A DNA stretch of 64,000 bases from Sphingopyxis sp. (GCF_016793825.1 NZ_JAEULM010000044.1:372001-436000), one strand, 5' to 3'. Positions 8,487-16,217 are shown, counted from the first letter of the stretch. Notes: generated by a model not told the origin, from the sequence alone. A program made the numbers and translations.

Positions 8487-9677
8487 ATGGCAGACCAACC
8501 AAATGCCCGCCGGAATGTCGCCGTCCTTACGGCCGCGCAAGCCTTGGGCGGCGCCAGCCCGCCCATCGTGATGTCGCTCGGTGGGTTGGTTGGTCAAGAC
8601 CTTGCGCCCGATCCCGCATGGGTGACTTTCCCTGTCAGCCTGTTCGGTCTCGGCCTTGCAATCGGAACGCTACCTGCCGCCTTCGTCATGCGGCGTTGGG
8701 GGCGGCGAAATGGCTATGTATTCGGGGCTCTGATCGGGATTATCGGAGGCTTGATCGCCGCATTCGGGATCTTCTCCCGTTCATTTGAGATATTTTGCGC
8801 CGGCACCTTCGCTGCCGGCTTCTATAGCTCCTACGTCCAAAGCTATCGTTTCGCGGCCGCGGATGCCGCAGAAGGCGCGTGGAAAGCCAAGGCGATTTCG
8901 TGGGTGATGGTGGGTGGCCTTGCCGGTGCTGTCGTGGGGCCTCAACTCGTCATCTGGACGCGAGATGCGCTCGGCGGCGCTCCTTATGCCGGCAGTTTTC
9001 TCAGTCAGGCGCTGCTGCCAGTGATCGCTATTCCGATCCTCCTCATGCTACGCGCACCGCGCGCGGATACGGGCGGCGATTCTGAAAGCGGCGGTCGGTC
9101 GCTGCTTCAGATATTGTTGATGCCGCGGTACATGTTGGCGGTGGCAACAGGCGTCGTTTCCTACGGCGTCATGGCTTTCGTCATGACCGCCGCACCGGTT
9201 GCCATGGTTAACAACGGGCATTCGGTGGACGACGCCGCGCTTGGTATCCAATGGCACCTGCTTGCGATGTTTGCGCCGAGCTTTTTCACCGGCAGGCTGA
9301 TGGCGCGCTTCGGCAAAGAGAGAGTCACGGCGATTGGCCTCATTCTGCTCGCTGCCTCGGGCGTCGTCGCGCTGGGCGGCTTGGAACTCTCGAACTTCTG
9401 GTTCTCGCTAGCCCTGCTCGGGATCGGCTGGAACTTCAGCTTTATCGGTGCGACCGCAATGGTGACAGATTGCCATAGTCCAGCCGAGCGCGCGAAAGCG
9501 CAAGGCGCGAACGACTTCATGGTCTTTGGGACCACTGCCCTCGTTTCCTTCCTTGCTGGCTCGATCCTGCACAGCTCCGGTTGGGCCGCGATAAACTGGC
9601 TGATCTTCCCTGTGATCGTCGCGGGCCTTGTTCCCCTACTGCTTCGACAAGCTGGCTCCGCGAACGCTAAGGAGTGA
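8487..9677 (+). CDS. MFS transporter, YcaD/sugar-drug type
   Basis: A 396-residue membrane protein with about 12 hydrophobic segments. It has the MFS loop 2-3 signature in the form MRRWGRRNGYVFGALIG (near residue 70). An AGGGG ribosome site precedes the ATG, and only 12 bases separate it from the CDF gene, so they are probably co-transcribed from the ArsR-controlled promoter. MFS members of this type are repeatedly found in sphingomonad metal islands next to CDF and ArsR genes; whether this one moves metal, a metal complex or an organic solute is unknown. Confidence 0.82.
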   Translation: MADQPNARRNVAVLTAAQALGGASPPIVMSLGGLVGQDLAPDPAWVTFPVSLFGLGLAIGTLPAAFVMRRWGRRNGYVFGALIGIIGGLIAAFGIFSRSFEIFCAGTFAAGFYSSYVQSYRFAAADAAEGAWKAKAISWVMVGGLAGAVVGPQLVIWTRDALGGAPYAGSFLSQALLPVIAIPILLMLRAPRADTGGDSESGGRSLLQILLMPRYMLAVATGVVSYGVMAFVMTAAPVAMVNNGHSVDDAALGIQWHLLAMFAPSFFTGRLMARFGKERVTAIGLILLAASGVVALGGLELSNFWFSLALLGIGWNFSFIGATAMVTDCHSPAERAKAQGANDFMVFGTTALVSFLAGSILHSSGWAAINWLIFPVIVAGLVPLLLRQAGSANAKE

Positions 9678-9723
9678 TTGTTGGAGACTAGCTATCGCGC
9701 GGTCGCGGGACAGTACATTACGC

Positions 9724-9747
9724 ATGTACACATCGTCATGTATTCAT
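9724..9747 (+). promoter_or_regulatory. Second ArsR/SmtB-type operator, ahead of arsR
   Basis: This 24-base stretch matches the CDF operator at 7402-7425 in 20 of 24 positions (ATG-ACACAT..TCATGT-TTCAT). It lies directly upstream of the ArsR gene, which would allow autoregulation in addition to any read-through from the CDF-MFS genes. Confidence 0.6.
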
Positions 9748-9760
9748 GTATGCGAGAGCC

Positions 9761-10114
9761 ATGATGAACGACACCGCAGCCCCAGTAGATCACGACAATC
9801 CCGAGCATTCCTTGGGGCTGTCTGGTCAAGGTGTAACGACCCTGACTGAAACCTTCAGGCTGCTGGGTGATCCTTCTCGCCTGCGCATCCTGCTTTATTG
9901 CTTGCAAAGTCCGCGATCGGTCGGCGACATCGCAAAAAGCCTTAACTTGTCTCAAACGCTGGTGAGCCATCACTTGCGCCTCCTGCGCGGCGCGCGCTTG
10001 GTCCGAAGCGAACGGCAAGCCAAGCAGATATTCTATGAAGTGGCCGATGCTCATGTGAGCACCATGCTCATCGATATGGCGAGCCATATTGTTGAGGATC
10101 ACGGCGACGACTGA
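9761..10114 (+). CDS. ArsR/SmtB family zinc-type metal sensor
   Basis: A 117-residue (or 116 if it starts at 9764) winged-helix repressor. The DNA-binding core is LLGDPSRLRILLYCL to LSQTLVSHHLRLLRGARLV. The C-terminal helix carries DAH at about 100, then ten residues, then H and a nearby E/DH: the alpha-5 metal site of CzrA/SmtB-type zinc sensors (Asp-x-His-x10-His), with Glu or the last His standing in for the fourth ligand. No ArsR-type Cys-x-Cys site is present, so zinc, cobalt or cadmium is favoured over arsenite. A GAGAG ribosome site fits the ATG at 9764 slightly better. It probably represses the CDF-MFS promoter, itself and the RND pump. Confidence 0.9.
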   Translation: MMNDTAAPVDHDNPEHSLGLSGQGVTTLTETFRLLGDPSRLRILLYCLQSPRSVGDIAKSLNLSQTLVSHHLRLLRGARLVRSERQAKQIFYEVADAHVSTMLIDMASHIVEDHGDD

Positions 10115-10192
10115 TCGCGCGTTCGTGGATCGGCCGCGTGCCTTCCGGCGCAGTCGTATCCTTGATCGGCTGGTCGGGACCGACAACCGCCT

Positions 10193-10468
10193 TCACGGTT
10201 GGAGCCGGCATGGGATTTGCGCTGGGTAGCGAGACATGCGGCGGCGGAATGACAGTCCTGTCGGGTATCGGCTTGGGTTAATCCTGCTGAATCTCTTCTG
10301 GCCGGGCGGCTTCTCTTCGACCGGTACTGGCGGAGCGGCGGGCGGTGCCACGTTGAACACGCCGAGATGCGTCGGCTCTTTCAAGACATGGTAATGGTCC
10401 AGGAATTCAGCGTCACGCCGACGATCGCCATAGCAACCACCGTCACCCCGCCCATGCCTAACAATCAC
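10193..10468 (-). pseudogene. Possible frame-broken small membrane protein gene
   Basis: This 91-codon frame starts with GTG overlapping the upstream stop (TAGTG), which suggests coupling. Its first 25 residues are arginine-rich and unlike a protein, whereas another frame starting at the ATG near 10456 encodes a membrane-like GGVTVVAMAIVGVTL segment. The later part reads sensibly (LKEPTHLGVFNVAPPAAPP, then VPVEEKPP). The simplest reading is a small TM plus proline-rich protein broken by a frameshift near 10410. No family was recognised, and it may equally be non-coding. Confidence 0.3.
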
Positions 10469-10824
10469 TACCTGCGCTGAAGTTCGACCACATCGTGACG
10501 CGCGGCTGTGCCTTGCGTCACCGTCGCACGTGCGAAATGCTCATCGAAAACCTCGTCGATCGTAACCTGGGCGACTTTGGTGCGGGTGAACGTGGGGCTT
10601 CCCTTCGAGGGGCCGGGTCGTTGGCTGATTCGATAGACATCCAGCACCTGGGCGGCTGTTGCGCCATCAGCTTTGCCGATACAGAGGACGGCTTGCGTCC
10701 CGTCGAGCGAGACGATCTGGCCACGCATGAAGATCGTATGGCCGATGCCCTGGGCGATTGCGGGCGGAGCGGCGAGAGGCGCGGCGCACAGGAGGGCAAC
10801 AGCGGCAATGGTGCGTAGGCTCAT
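10468..10824 (-). CDS. Putative periplasmic protein of unknown function
   Basis: A 118-residue protein with a clear signal peptide (core IAAVALLCAAPLAAPPAIA, cut after AIA-Q). The mature part is about 93 residues, beta-rich in appearance, with one cysteine and no metal-binding cluster. I do not recognise the family. It sits directly downstream of the MerR regulator gene on the same strand, so it may be a member of the copper-response region acting in the periplasm. Its stop overlaps the start of the doubtful frame downstream. Confidence 0.6.
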   Translation of the reverse strand: MSLRTIAAVALLCAAPLAAPPAIAQGIGHTIFMRGQIVSLDGTQAVLCIGKADGATAAQVLDVYRISQRPGPSKGSPTFTRTKVAQVTIDEVFDEHFARATVTQGTAARHDVVELQRR

Positions 10825-10866
10825 GCATTATCCCCTTTCAGTGGACGGTTTAAAGTCGAAGAAACG

Positions 10867-11298
10867 TCAATCTTCGCGCTCGCCCTGCCTTTCGGGCAAC
10901 GCCGCGAGATGTGCGAGAATCGGGCAATCGGTCGCCGGCGCATTCACGGGACACTCGTCAGCTAGGCGCTGTAGCGCCGCCTCGATCTGCGATAGGTCAG
11001 AGATCTGGCTTTTGAACTCGGCGATCTTGCGCTGGGTTATGTCGAGCACGTCTGCGGCGCGCGCGGTATCGGAGCTGTGCAGCGACAACAGCGTGCCGAT
11101 CTCCTTCAGCGTGAAGCCAAGATGCTTGCCCTTGCGGATAAAGCGCACCCGCTCAACGTCACGCGCATCGTAGATGCGATAGCCCGCCGCTGTGCGGCCG
11201 GGATCGGCGAGCAGGCCATGCCGCTCGTAATAGCGGATGGTGTCGGCTCGCACGCCGACAGATTTTGCAAAGGCGCCGATGGTAAGGCCGTTGGTCAT
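10867..11298 (-). CDS. MerR family heavy-metal-responsive regulator
   Basis: A 143-residue MerR protein: N-terminal HTH with TIGAFAKSVGVRADTIRYYE, wing, a long dimerisation helix and a C-terminal metal loop ECPVNAPATDCPIL, which resembles the Cys-loop of CueR/HmrR activators but is one residue longer between cysteines. At the helix position where CueR has a conserved serine and ZntR a cysteine, this protein has alanine (RAADVLD), so the metal preference is unclear. The start at 11298 is preferred because the other in-frame ATG (11325) lies inside the operator. It diverges from the Csp-like gene, with identical operators on both sides. Confidence 0.85.
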   Translation of the reverse strand: MTNGLTIGAFAKSVGVRADTIRYYERHGLLADPGRTAAGYRIYDARDVERVRFIRKGKHLGFTLKEIGTLLSLHSSDTARAADVLDITQRKIAEFKSQISDLSQIEAALQRLADECPVNAPATDCPILAHLAALPERQGERED

Positions 11299-11313
11299 GG
11301 CCTGCTTCCCTGC

Positions 11314-11338
11314 ACCTTGGACCATAGTCCAAGGTCAA
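11314..11338 (-). promoter_or_regulatory. MerR-type promoter/operator of the merR gene
   Basis: Reading on the minus strand, TTGACC is followed by a near-perfect palindrome ACCTTGGAC/GTCCAAGGT (11314-11335) in the long spacer characteristic of MerR activators. Its sequence is identical, in inverse orientation, to the site at 11411-11432, implying one regulator acts on both divergent genes. Confidence 0.75.
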
Positions 11339-11407
11339 GCTGTTTTTTTGACGAGGCGGAGGATCGGCGGCCTGTGTCGTCATAACGACCAATAGCGAAT
11401 GCGACCC

Positions 11408-11432
11408 TTGACCTTGGACTATGGTCCAAGGT
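11408..11432 (+). promoter_or_regulatory. MerR-type promoter/operator of the Csp-like gene
   Basis: TTGACC (11408-11413) overlaps the palindrome ACCTTGGAC/GTCCAAGGT (11411-11432), leaving a spacer of about 19 bases before a GCACAG -10 candidate. The lengthened spacer is the hallmark of promoters twisted into activity by MerR proteins. Confidence 0.75.
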
Positions 11433-11492
11433 GCACAGCCGTGAACGGATGTTCGTCGGGTGGTCCGGCGAATCGATCCGAGGAGGTAATTC

Positions 11493-11825
11493 ATGTCTCA
11501 TTCTGCGAATCAATCCTGTATCGACGCCTGCAACGCCTGCGCCGATGCTTGCGATCACTGCACCTCTGCTTGTCTGCAAGAGGCCAACTGCACCGCGATG
11601 GCCCGCTGCATTCAGATGACGATCGACTGCGCCGCGCTGTGCCGGCTCGCGGCGAGTTTCCTGGCACGCGGCAGCGACCATGCGAAGGCGCTGTGCGAGC
11701 TTTGCGCGGCGGTCTGCGACGCCTGCGCAGCCGAGTGCGGCAAGCATCAGCACCAGCACTGCCAGGACTGCGCGGCGGCCTGCCGGCGCTGCGCCGAGGA
11801 ATGCCGCCGCATGATCGGCGCCTGA
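11493..11825 (+). CDS. Csp-like four-helix-bundle copper storage protein (DUF326)
   Basis: A 110-residue protein with about 19 cysteines spaced every three to four residues (CIDACNACADACDHC, CELCAAVCDACAAEC, CQDCAAACRRCAEEC), plus a KHQHQHC segment. This is the pattern of the Csp copper-storage proteins, where cysteines line the core of a four-helix bundle and bind many Cu(I) ions. No signal peptide is present, so it should be cytosolic (Csp3-like). A strong GGAGG ribosome site precedes the ATG. Its own MerR-type promoter is at 11408 and an intrinsic terminator follows at 11846, so it is a single-gene unit buffering Cu(I) during stress. Confidence 0.9.
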   Translation: MSHSANQSCIDACNACADACDHCTSACLQEANCTAMARCIQMTIDCAALCRLAASFLARGSDHAKALCELCAAVCDACAAECGKHQHQHCQDCAAACRRCAEECRRMIGA

Positions 11826-11845
11826 GCGACCGCTGCGTAATTCGG

Positions 11846-11878
11846 AAAGCCGCCGCTGGTTGACCGGCGGCGGCTTTT
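11846..11878. terminator. Bidirectional intrinsic terminator between Csp and the cop operon
   Basis: A GC-rich stem (AAAGCCGCCGC paired with GCGGCGGCTTT) with a ten-base loop is followed by T-rich sequence on the plus strand and flanked by A-rich sequence on the other side. It separates two convergent units, the Csp-like gene (+) and the DUF305 gene at the end of the copAB operon (-). Confidence 0.85.
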
Positions 11879-11891
11879 CTCTGTCACAGGA

Positions 11892-12380
11892 TTATCTCAA
11901 ACGTGCTCCGACCCGTTCCATCTGTTCGATTTCGCGGCGCTGTGCCTTGCGGATTTCGCCACACAGCGCGACCAGCTCAGGATCGGCAAGATTCGCCTCG
12001 CGGCACATCAGGATTGCGCCGGAATGATGCGGGATCATCGAGGCGACGAACTGCCTGTCGTCGATTGCGGTTTGCGTCCGCGTCGCCCAATAGGAACCCG
12101 CCGTCAGCACGATGAACAGCGCGTACAGTGCCAGGTTCATCTTTCGATTAGGGAACATGCCCGGCATGGTCGCGAGCATGAAGACCCCCATCGGCGCCCA
12201 CATCGTGACTGCCATATAGGCCATATTGAGGTTGTTCCGAAAATCGCGCCACCCGTCGATCATCGAGAACATGACCAGGTACATGACGACAAGGCCGAGG
12301 CCCATGTTGAGCCAGAACATCAGATAGGGGCGGCCATGCCCGCTATGGCTTGACTCGTGCCCGCTATGACTCTGCGCCAT
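11892..12380 (-). CDS. DUF305 domain membrane protein
   Basis: A 162-residue protein. A His/Ser-rich N-terminus (SHSGHESSHSGHG) is followed by about three membrane segments and a C-terminal DUF305 domain recognised by FVASMIPHHSGAILMCREA. The paired histidines and the acidic/methionine residues of DUF305 are thought to bind metal, and such proteins are common in copper-resistance clusters, but the role is not established. The start at 12380 is preferred: upstream sequence in frame is arginine-rich and unlike protein. It is the last gene of the copA-copB-glutaredoxin operon, 32 bases after the previous stop. Confidence 0.85.
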   Translation of the reverse strand: MAQSHSGHESSHSGHGRPYLMFWLNMGLGLVVMYLVMFSMIDGWRDFRNNLNMAYMAVTMWAPMGVFMLATMPGMFPNRKMNLALYALFIVLTAGSYWATRTQTAIDDRQFVASMIPHHSGAILMCREANLADPELVALCGEIRKAQRREIEQMERVGARLR

Positions 12381-12412
12381 GATGCGATCCTCTCTCCGTT
12401 GTCGTGTCCCGA

Positions 12413-13177
12413 TTAGTGGCCGAGGCCGACCCCCATCGGCTTGACCAGCATCCACACCGCCATCGCCACCATCATCAGGTTCTCGGTCAGCGATACGAAG
12501 CCGAGCGGGACGTTGCTGTCGCCGCCGACGCAGGCGCATTTCAGCTCGCGCTTGTCGATATAGACGGCCTTATAGACGGAGACCGCGCCGACAGTGCCGA
12601 TGAACAGCGCCACGGGGACCGACAGCCACATGAGCGCGCCGGCCACCATCAGCACGCCCGCCAGCCCTTCCGCGAACGGATAGATATAGGCGTAACGCAC
12701 CCAGCGCTTGGCGAGCAGATCGTAGTTGAGGAACATCGTCGCGAACCCGTCGACGTCCTTGAGCTTTTGGAGCGCCAGCAGACACATAGCGATGGCGATG
12801 AACCATTCTGCCGCTTGGACGGTCGCGAGTGCACCATAGGCCGCCCAGCTCGCCGCCAGCGCCATCGCGGCGGCCATCGCGAACAGCGCGATGACGGGAC
12901 GATAGGTGACGGCGTTCTTGTCTCGGACCGTCTTGCCGAAGAAGCGGCGCAGATCGTCGTAGCCGCCGACCCGCTTTCCGTCGATGAACACCTGCGGCGT
13001 CGTCTCGACCTGGTGCTTGGCCTTGAACGCGTCGGTTTCCTCGCGCGTGGTCAGATGATGGTCGTCGACCGCGTAGCCCTCGCGCTTCAACAGATCGAGC
13101 GCCTTCAGCCCATAGGGGCACGTGTGATGGGGCATGACCATGCGGTAGATTTCGGCATGTTCGGCGGCTGCGACCAT
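12413..13177 (-). CDS. Glutaredoxin-MauE/DoxX-like membrane fusion protein
   Basis: A 254-residue protein. The first 80 residues form a glutaredoxin-like domain with a TCPYGLKALDLL active site (one cysteine, CPYG) and a TPQVFIDGKRVGGYDDL substrate-binding region. The remainder has about four to five membrane segments of the MauE/DoxX type and a conserved KCACVGGDSNVPLG loop containing two cysteines. Fusions of this type are found in proteobacterial copper and mercury clusters and are presumed to handle thiol redox or metal at the inner membrane. An AAGGAGAG ribosome site supports the start. It lies 25 bases after copB in the same operon. Confidence 0.82.
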   Translation of the reverse strand: MVAAAEHAEIYRMVMPHHTCPYGLKALDLLKREGYAVDDHHLTTREETDAFKAKHQVETTPQVFIDGKRVGGYDDLRRFFGKTVRDKNAVTYRPVIALFAMAAAMALAASWAAYGALATVQAAEWFIAIAMCLLALQKLKDVDGFATMFLNYDLLAKRWVRYAYIYPFAEGLAGVLMVAGALMWLSVPVALFIGTVGAVSVYKAVYIDKRELKCACVGGDSNVPLGFVSLTENLMMVAMAVWMLVKPMGVGLGH

Positions 13178-13202
13178 CGTTTCTCTCCTTAGCGTTGTTC
13201 CG

Positions 13203-14309
13203 TCAGAACCAGACCCGGACGCCGGCGACGAAACTGAACCCGCCGGTGTCCTCGCCGTCGGCGCGGGCGAACCGCGCGGTGTCGCCGAACTTGCGCTCCC
13301 ACGAGACGCCGACATAGGGCGCAAACTCGCGCTTCAGCTCGTAGCGCAGCCGCAGGCCGGCTTCGGCGTCGACCAAGCCCGAGCCAATCCGCTCGGCGGG
13401 CATATCCTGCGCGGACAGGTTCAGCTCGACGCGCGGTTGCAGGATTAGACGCTGGGTGATGCGCTGGTCGTAATAGCCTTCGAGCCGGCCGAGCACGTCG
13501 CCTTTGTCGGAGAGGAAGACGGCACCCTCGACCTCGAACCAATAGGGCGCCAGCCCCTCGAACCCGACCGTCGCATACGTGCGCCGTGGCTTGGGCTGGA
13601 AGTCCTGGCGCACGCCCGCCTGAAAGTTGAAATAGGGACCGATCGCGCGGCTGTAGAGCGCCTGCACCTCCGCGGACTCCACACCTTCGCGGAAGATGCC
13701 TTCGCCTTCGGACTTGATGGTCAAGCGGTTGATGTCGCCGCCGAACCATGCCTCGCCGCCCCAGCGGTAGCCATCGCGGCCGTTGCGGAACTGAGCTTCG
13801 GCGATGTTGAGCATGACCTGGGAGTATGACATGCCGCCATGCTCACGCATCAGCCCCGAACGGACGGGCGCCATCGCGTCGGCACCCCATATGCGATCAG
13901 CATAGGTGGCTGGCACCGGCGCCGGTGCCGGGGCGTTGCCGGCGGGCAGCGCGGTGCCGCTCGGCGCCAATACGTCCATGTCTTGTGATCGGTCCGCCGG
14001 GGCGGCCGGTTTGGGTGTGCAGTGGCCCATCGCGGCATGTTCGGGCGGGCACGACGGATCGCTCGCCGCTGCGGCAGGCACTGCGCCGCCCATCTGCGAC
14101 ATGTCATGGCCAGCGGGCGCTGCGCTACCCTTTGTTGGCGCGCAATGGCCCATTGCCGCGTGTTCCGGCGGGCAAGATGGATCGGCGGAGGGCGGTGCAG
14201 ACGGTGCGACGACCTGACCTTGGGCTGGCGAATGGTCCATGTGCTGCGCGGTGGCGGGGGCGGCAATTGCCAGCGCCGAGCTGGCGGTGAGGAGAGCAAA
14301 CCCGTTCAT
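13203..14309 (-). CDS. copB: Copper resistance outer-membrane protein CopB
   Basis: A 368-residue protein: signal peptide (FALLTASSALAIAAPATA, cut before QHMDH), a low-complexity Met/His/Pro-rich linker, and a C-terminal beta-barrel of the CopB/PcoB family ending in an aromatic residue (VRVWF). The linker holds two copies of an 11-residue motif CPPEHAAMGHC, also found once in CopA. CopB is thought to bind or move copper at the outer membrane. The start codon overlaps the copA stop (ATGA), the usual copAB arrangement. A longer in-frame extension upstream is the shadow of copA and is not used. Confidence 0.92.
   Translation of the reverse strand: MNGFALLTASSALAIAAPATAQHMDHSPAQGQVVAPSAPPSADPSCPPEHAAMGHCAPTKGSAAPAGHDMSQMGGAVPAAAASDPSCPPEHAAMGHCTPKPAAPADRSQDMDVLAPSGTALPAGNAPAPAPVPATYADRIWGADAMAPVRSGLMREHGGMSYSQVMLNIAEAQFRNGRDGYRWGGEAWFGGDINRLTIKSEGEGIFREGVESAEVQALYSRAIGPYFNFQAGVRQDFQPKPRRTYATVGFEGLAPYWFEVEGAVFLSDKGDVLGRLEGYYDQRITQRLILQPRVELNLSAQDMPAERIGSGLVDAEAGLRLRYELKREFAPYVGVSWERKFGDTARFARADGEDTGGFSFVAGVRVWF
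14019..14174 (-). repeat. Two copies of a CPPEHAAMGHC-coding repeat in copB
   Basis: Bases 14142-14174 and 14019-14051 each encode CPPEHAAMGHC, preceded by DPS and followed by A/T-P. The codons differ at several third positions, so the protein motif is kept although the DNA has drifted. The Cys, His and Met content suggests copper binding. Confidence 0.85.
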
Positions 14310-16150
14310 GCCGCGTCTCCTTCGCGCGGTCGCACCGTGATGACCTGCATCATGCCGGCATGCATGTGGTAGAGCAGGTGGCAGTGGAACGCCCAGTCGC
14401 CGACAGCATCCGCAGTAAAGTCGAACGTCACTGTGCCGCCGGGCTGGACCTGCACCGTATGCTTGCGCGGCGCATGATCGCCATGCCCCGTCACCAGCTC
14501 GAAGAAATGGCCGTGGAGGTGGATCGGGTGGCCCATCATCGTGTCGTTGACGAGCGTGATTCGCACCCGTTCGTCCTTCAGGAACGGGATCGGCGCCTTT
14601 ACCTCGTTGAGCTTCACGCCGTCGAACGCCCACATATAGCGTTCCATGTTGCCGGTCAGGTGGATGCGCATCGACCGATCGGGCGCGCGCACATCTGGGT
14701 TCCGGTCGACCGCCATCAGGTCGCGATAGACCAGCACCTTGTGGCCGACATCGCGCAGCCCCTGTCCCGGCTCGCCGGTGCGGTCGACCGGCATCGGCGA
14801 AATCGTCTGAACGGTCGGCGTATCCTTGACCTCCGGCGCCACCGACAGGTCGCGCATCGAGTGGTTCATCCCACCGGCCCCGTGCCCCATCGCGCCGTGA
14901 TCCATGCCTCCGCCGGCAGCAGCGGGCGTGCAATGGCCCATCGCAGCGTGTTCCGGCGGACAGGCTGGATCGCCCGCCGGGGCGGCTTGGTCGGTCGCGC
15001 CATGGTCCATCACTGGCATCGCGCTGTGGTCCATGCCGCCCATGCCCATATCTTTCATGTCGGCGAGCGGGCGCTGGCGTAGTGGCGGCACTTCGGCCGC
15101 CATGCCCTCGCGCGGGGCGAGCGTCGCGCGCGCCATGCCGGAGCGATCGACCGTTTCACCGATCAACGTGTAGGCACGATCGTCGGTCGGCTGGACGATG
15201 ACGTCATAGGTCTCGGCGACGGCCATCTGGAACTCGTCGACGGTGACGGGGCGCACGGGCAGGCCGTCGGCCTGGACGACCGTCAGCTTGAGACCGGGGA
15301 TGCGCACGTTGAACGTGGTCATCGCTGAGGCGTTTACGAACCGCAGCCGCACGCGCTCGCCGGGGTTGAACAGCCCGGTCCAATTGTCGCGCGGGCCGTG
15401 ACCGTTGACGAGATAGGTATAGGTCGACCCGGTCACGTCCGAGACGTCGGTCGGGTCCATGCGCATCGCACCCCAGGCGAGGCGGTCTGCCAGCGATTGA
15501 TCCCGTCCTGAGAGCAGGCCGGCCAACGTCTGCTTCTGATAATTGAAATAGCCGCCCTGCTGCTTGAGCTTCGTGAAGATGGTGTGCGGGTGCATTGGAC
15601 TATGGTCGGAGAGCACGATCACATGCTCGCGGTCCGACGCGATCGGATCTTCGCCCCTGGGGTCGATGACGATCGGCCCGTAATGGCCGAGCTGTTCCTG
15701 TAACCCCGAATGGCTGTGATACCAGTAGGTGCCGGACTGGATCACCGGAAACTCGTAAATGAAGGTCGAGCGCGGCTTGATGCCGGGGAAGCTAACGCCC
15801 GGCACGCCGTCCATGTGGAACGGTAGGATCAGGCCGTGCCAGTGGATCGAGCTGTCCTCGTCCAGCGCGTTTTCGACGTGAAGGCGCACGGTCTGCCCCT
15901 CGCGCAGCCGGATGAGCGGTGCGGGCACGGTGCCGTTGATCGCGATCGCATGACTCTCGCGACCGTCGATCGTCATCATCTGCTCCGCGATGCGCAAATG
16001 GATGTTTTCGCCCGAAACGGTGGGCAGCGGGCGAATGATGCCCGGCGACACGGATTGCGCCCAAGCGGGAAGCCATGCGGTGAGCGCGGCGGTGCTACCG
16101 ATCGCGGCGGTGCCGCGCAATAGGGCACGGCGGTCGATTACTAAGTCCAT
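14306..16150 (-). CDS. copA: Copper resistance multicopper oxidase CopA (PcoA family)
   Basis: A 614-residue periplasmic multicopper oxidase. The N-terminus is a Tat signal (DRRALLRGTAA, mature after about residue 31). Copper-site motifs are in order: HWHG at 103-106, HSHSG at 145-149, HPIHLHGHFF at 541-550 and HCHLLYHMHAGMM from 589, giving type 1, 2 and 3 copper ligands. A Met/His-rich insert (about 365-430: MKDMGMGGMDHSAM, GGMDHGAMGHGAGGM) is typical of CopA and thought to gather Cu(I). It also contains one CPPEHAAMGHC motif shared with CopB. It oxidises Cu(I) to less harmful Cu(II). It is the first gene of a four-gene operon driven by the MerR-type promoter at 16194. Confidence 0.95.
   Translation of the reverse strand: MDLVIDRRALLRGTAAIGSTAALTAWLPAWAQSVSPGIIRPLPTVSGENIHLRIAEQMMTIDGRESHAIAINGTVPAPLIRLREGQTVRLHVENALDEDSSIHWHGLILPFHMDGVPGVSFPGIKPRSTFIYEFPVIQSGTYWYHSHSGLQEQLGHYGPIVIDPRGEDPIASDREHVIVLSDHSPMHPHTIFTKLKQQGGYFNYQKQTLAGLLSGRDQSLADRLAWGAMRMDPTDVSDVTGSTYTYLVNGHGPRDNWTGLFNPGERVRLRFVNASAMTTFNVRIPGLKLTVVQADGLPVRPVTVDEFQMAVAETYDVIVQPTDDRAYTLIGETVDRSGMARATLAPREGMAAEVPPLRQRPLADMKDMGMGGMDHSAMPVMDHGATDQAAPAGDPACPPEHAAMGHCTPAAAGGGMDHGAMGHGAGGMNHSMRDLSVAPEVKDTPTVQTISPMPVDRTGEPGQGLRDVGHKVLVYRDLMAVDRNPDVRAPDRSMRIHLTGNMERYMWAFDGVKLNEVKAPIPFLKDERVRITLVNDTMMGHPIHLHGHFFELVTGHGDHAPRKHTVQVQPGGTVTFDFTADAVGDWAFHCHLLYHMHAGMMQVITVRPREGDAA
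14930..14962 (-). repeat. CPPEHAAMGHC-coding repeat in copA
   Basis: These 33 bases encode the same 11 residues as the two copB copies, again with a DPA lead and TP tail. The copies lie in different proteins that act in different envelope compartments. Confidence 0.85.
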
Positions 16151-16193
16151 GTCGTCTCCCGAACCCGAAGGGATGGAAAGACATGACTTATCA

Positions 16194-16217
16194 ACCTTCC
16201 CAGTATGGCAAGGTCAA
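16194..16217 (-). promoter_or_regulatory. CueR-type promoter of the copA-copB operon
   Basis: On the minus strand, TTGACC (16217-16212) is followed by CTTGCCATACTGGGAAG dyad sequence and, about 19 bases on, GATAAG as -10. The dyad matches the CueR/HmrR consensus CCTTCC..GGAAGG. It lies 45 bases upstream of the copA start. Confidence 0.75.

Noticed and set aside
12404-13192. 262-codon plus-strand open frame rich in His and Arg
   Set aside because: The His-rich look comes from reading the glutaredoxin-MauE gene backwards; no start signal.
14310-14933. N-terminal extension of CopB by about 208 residues
   Set aside because: The extension overlaps the end of copA in another frame; the signal peptide marks 14309 as the true start.
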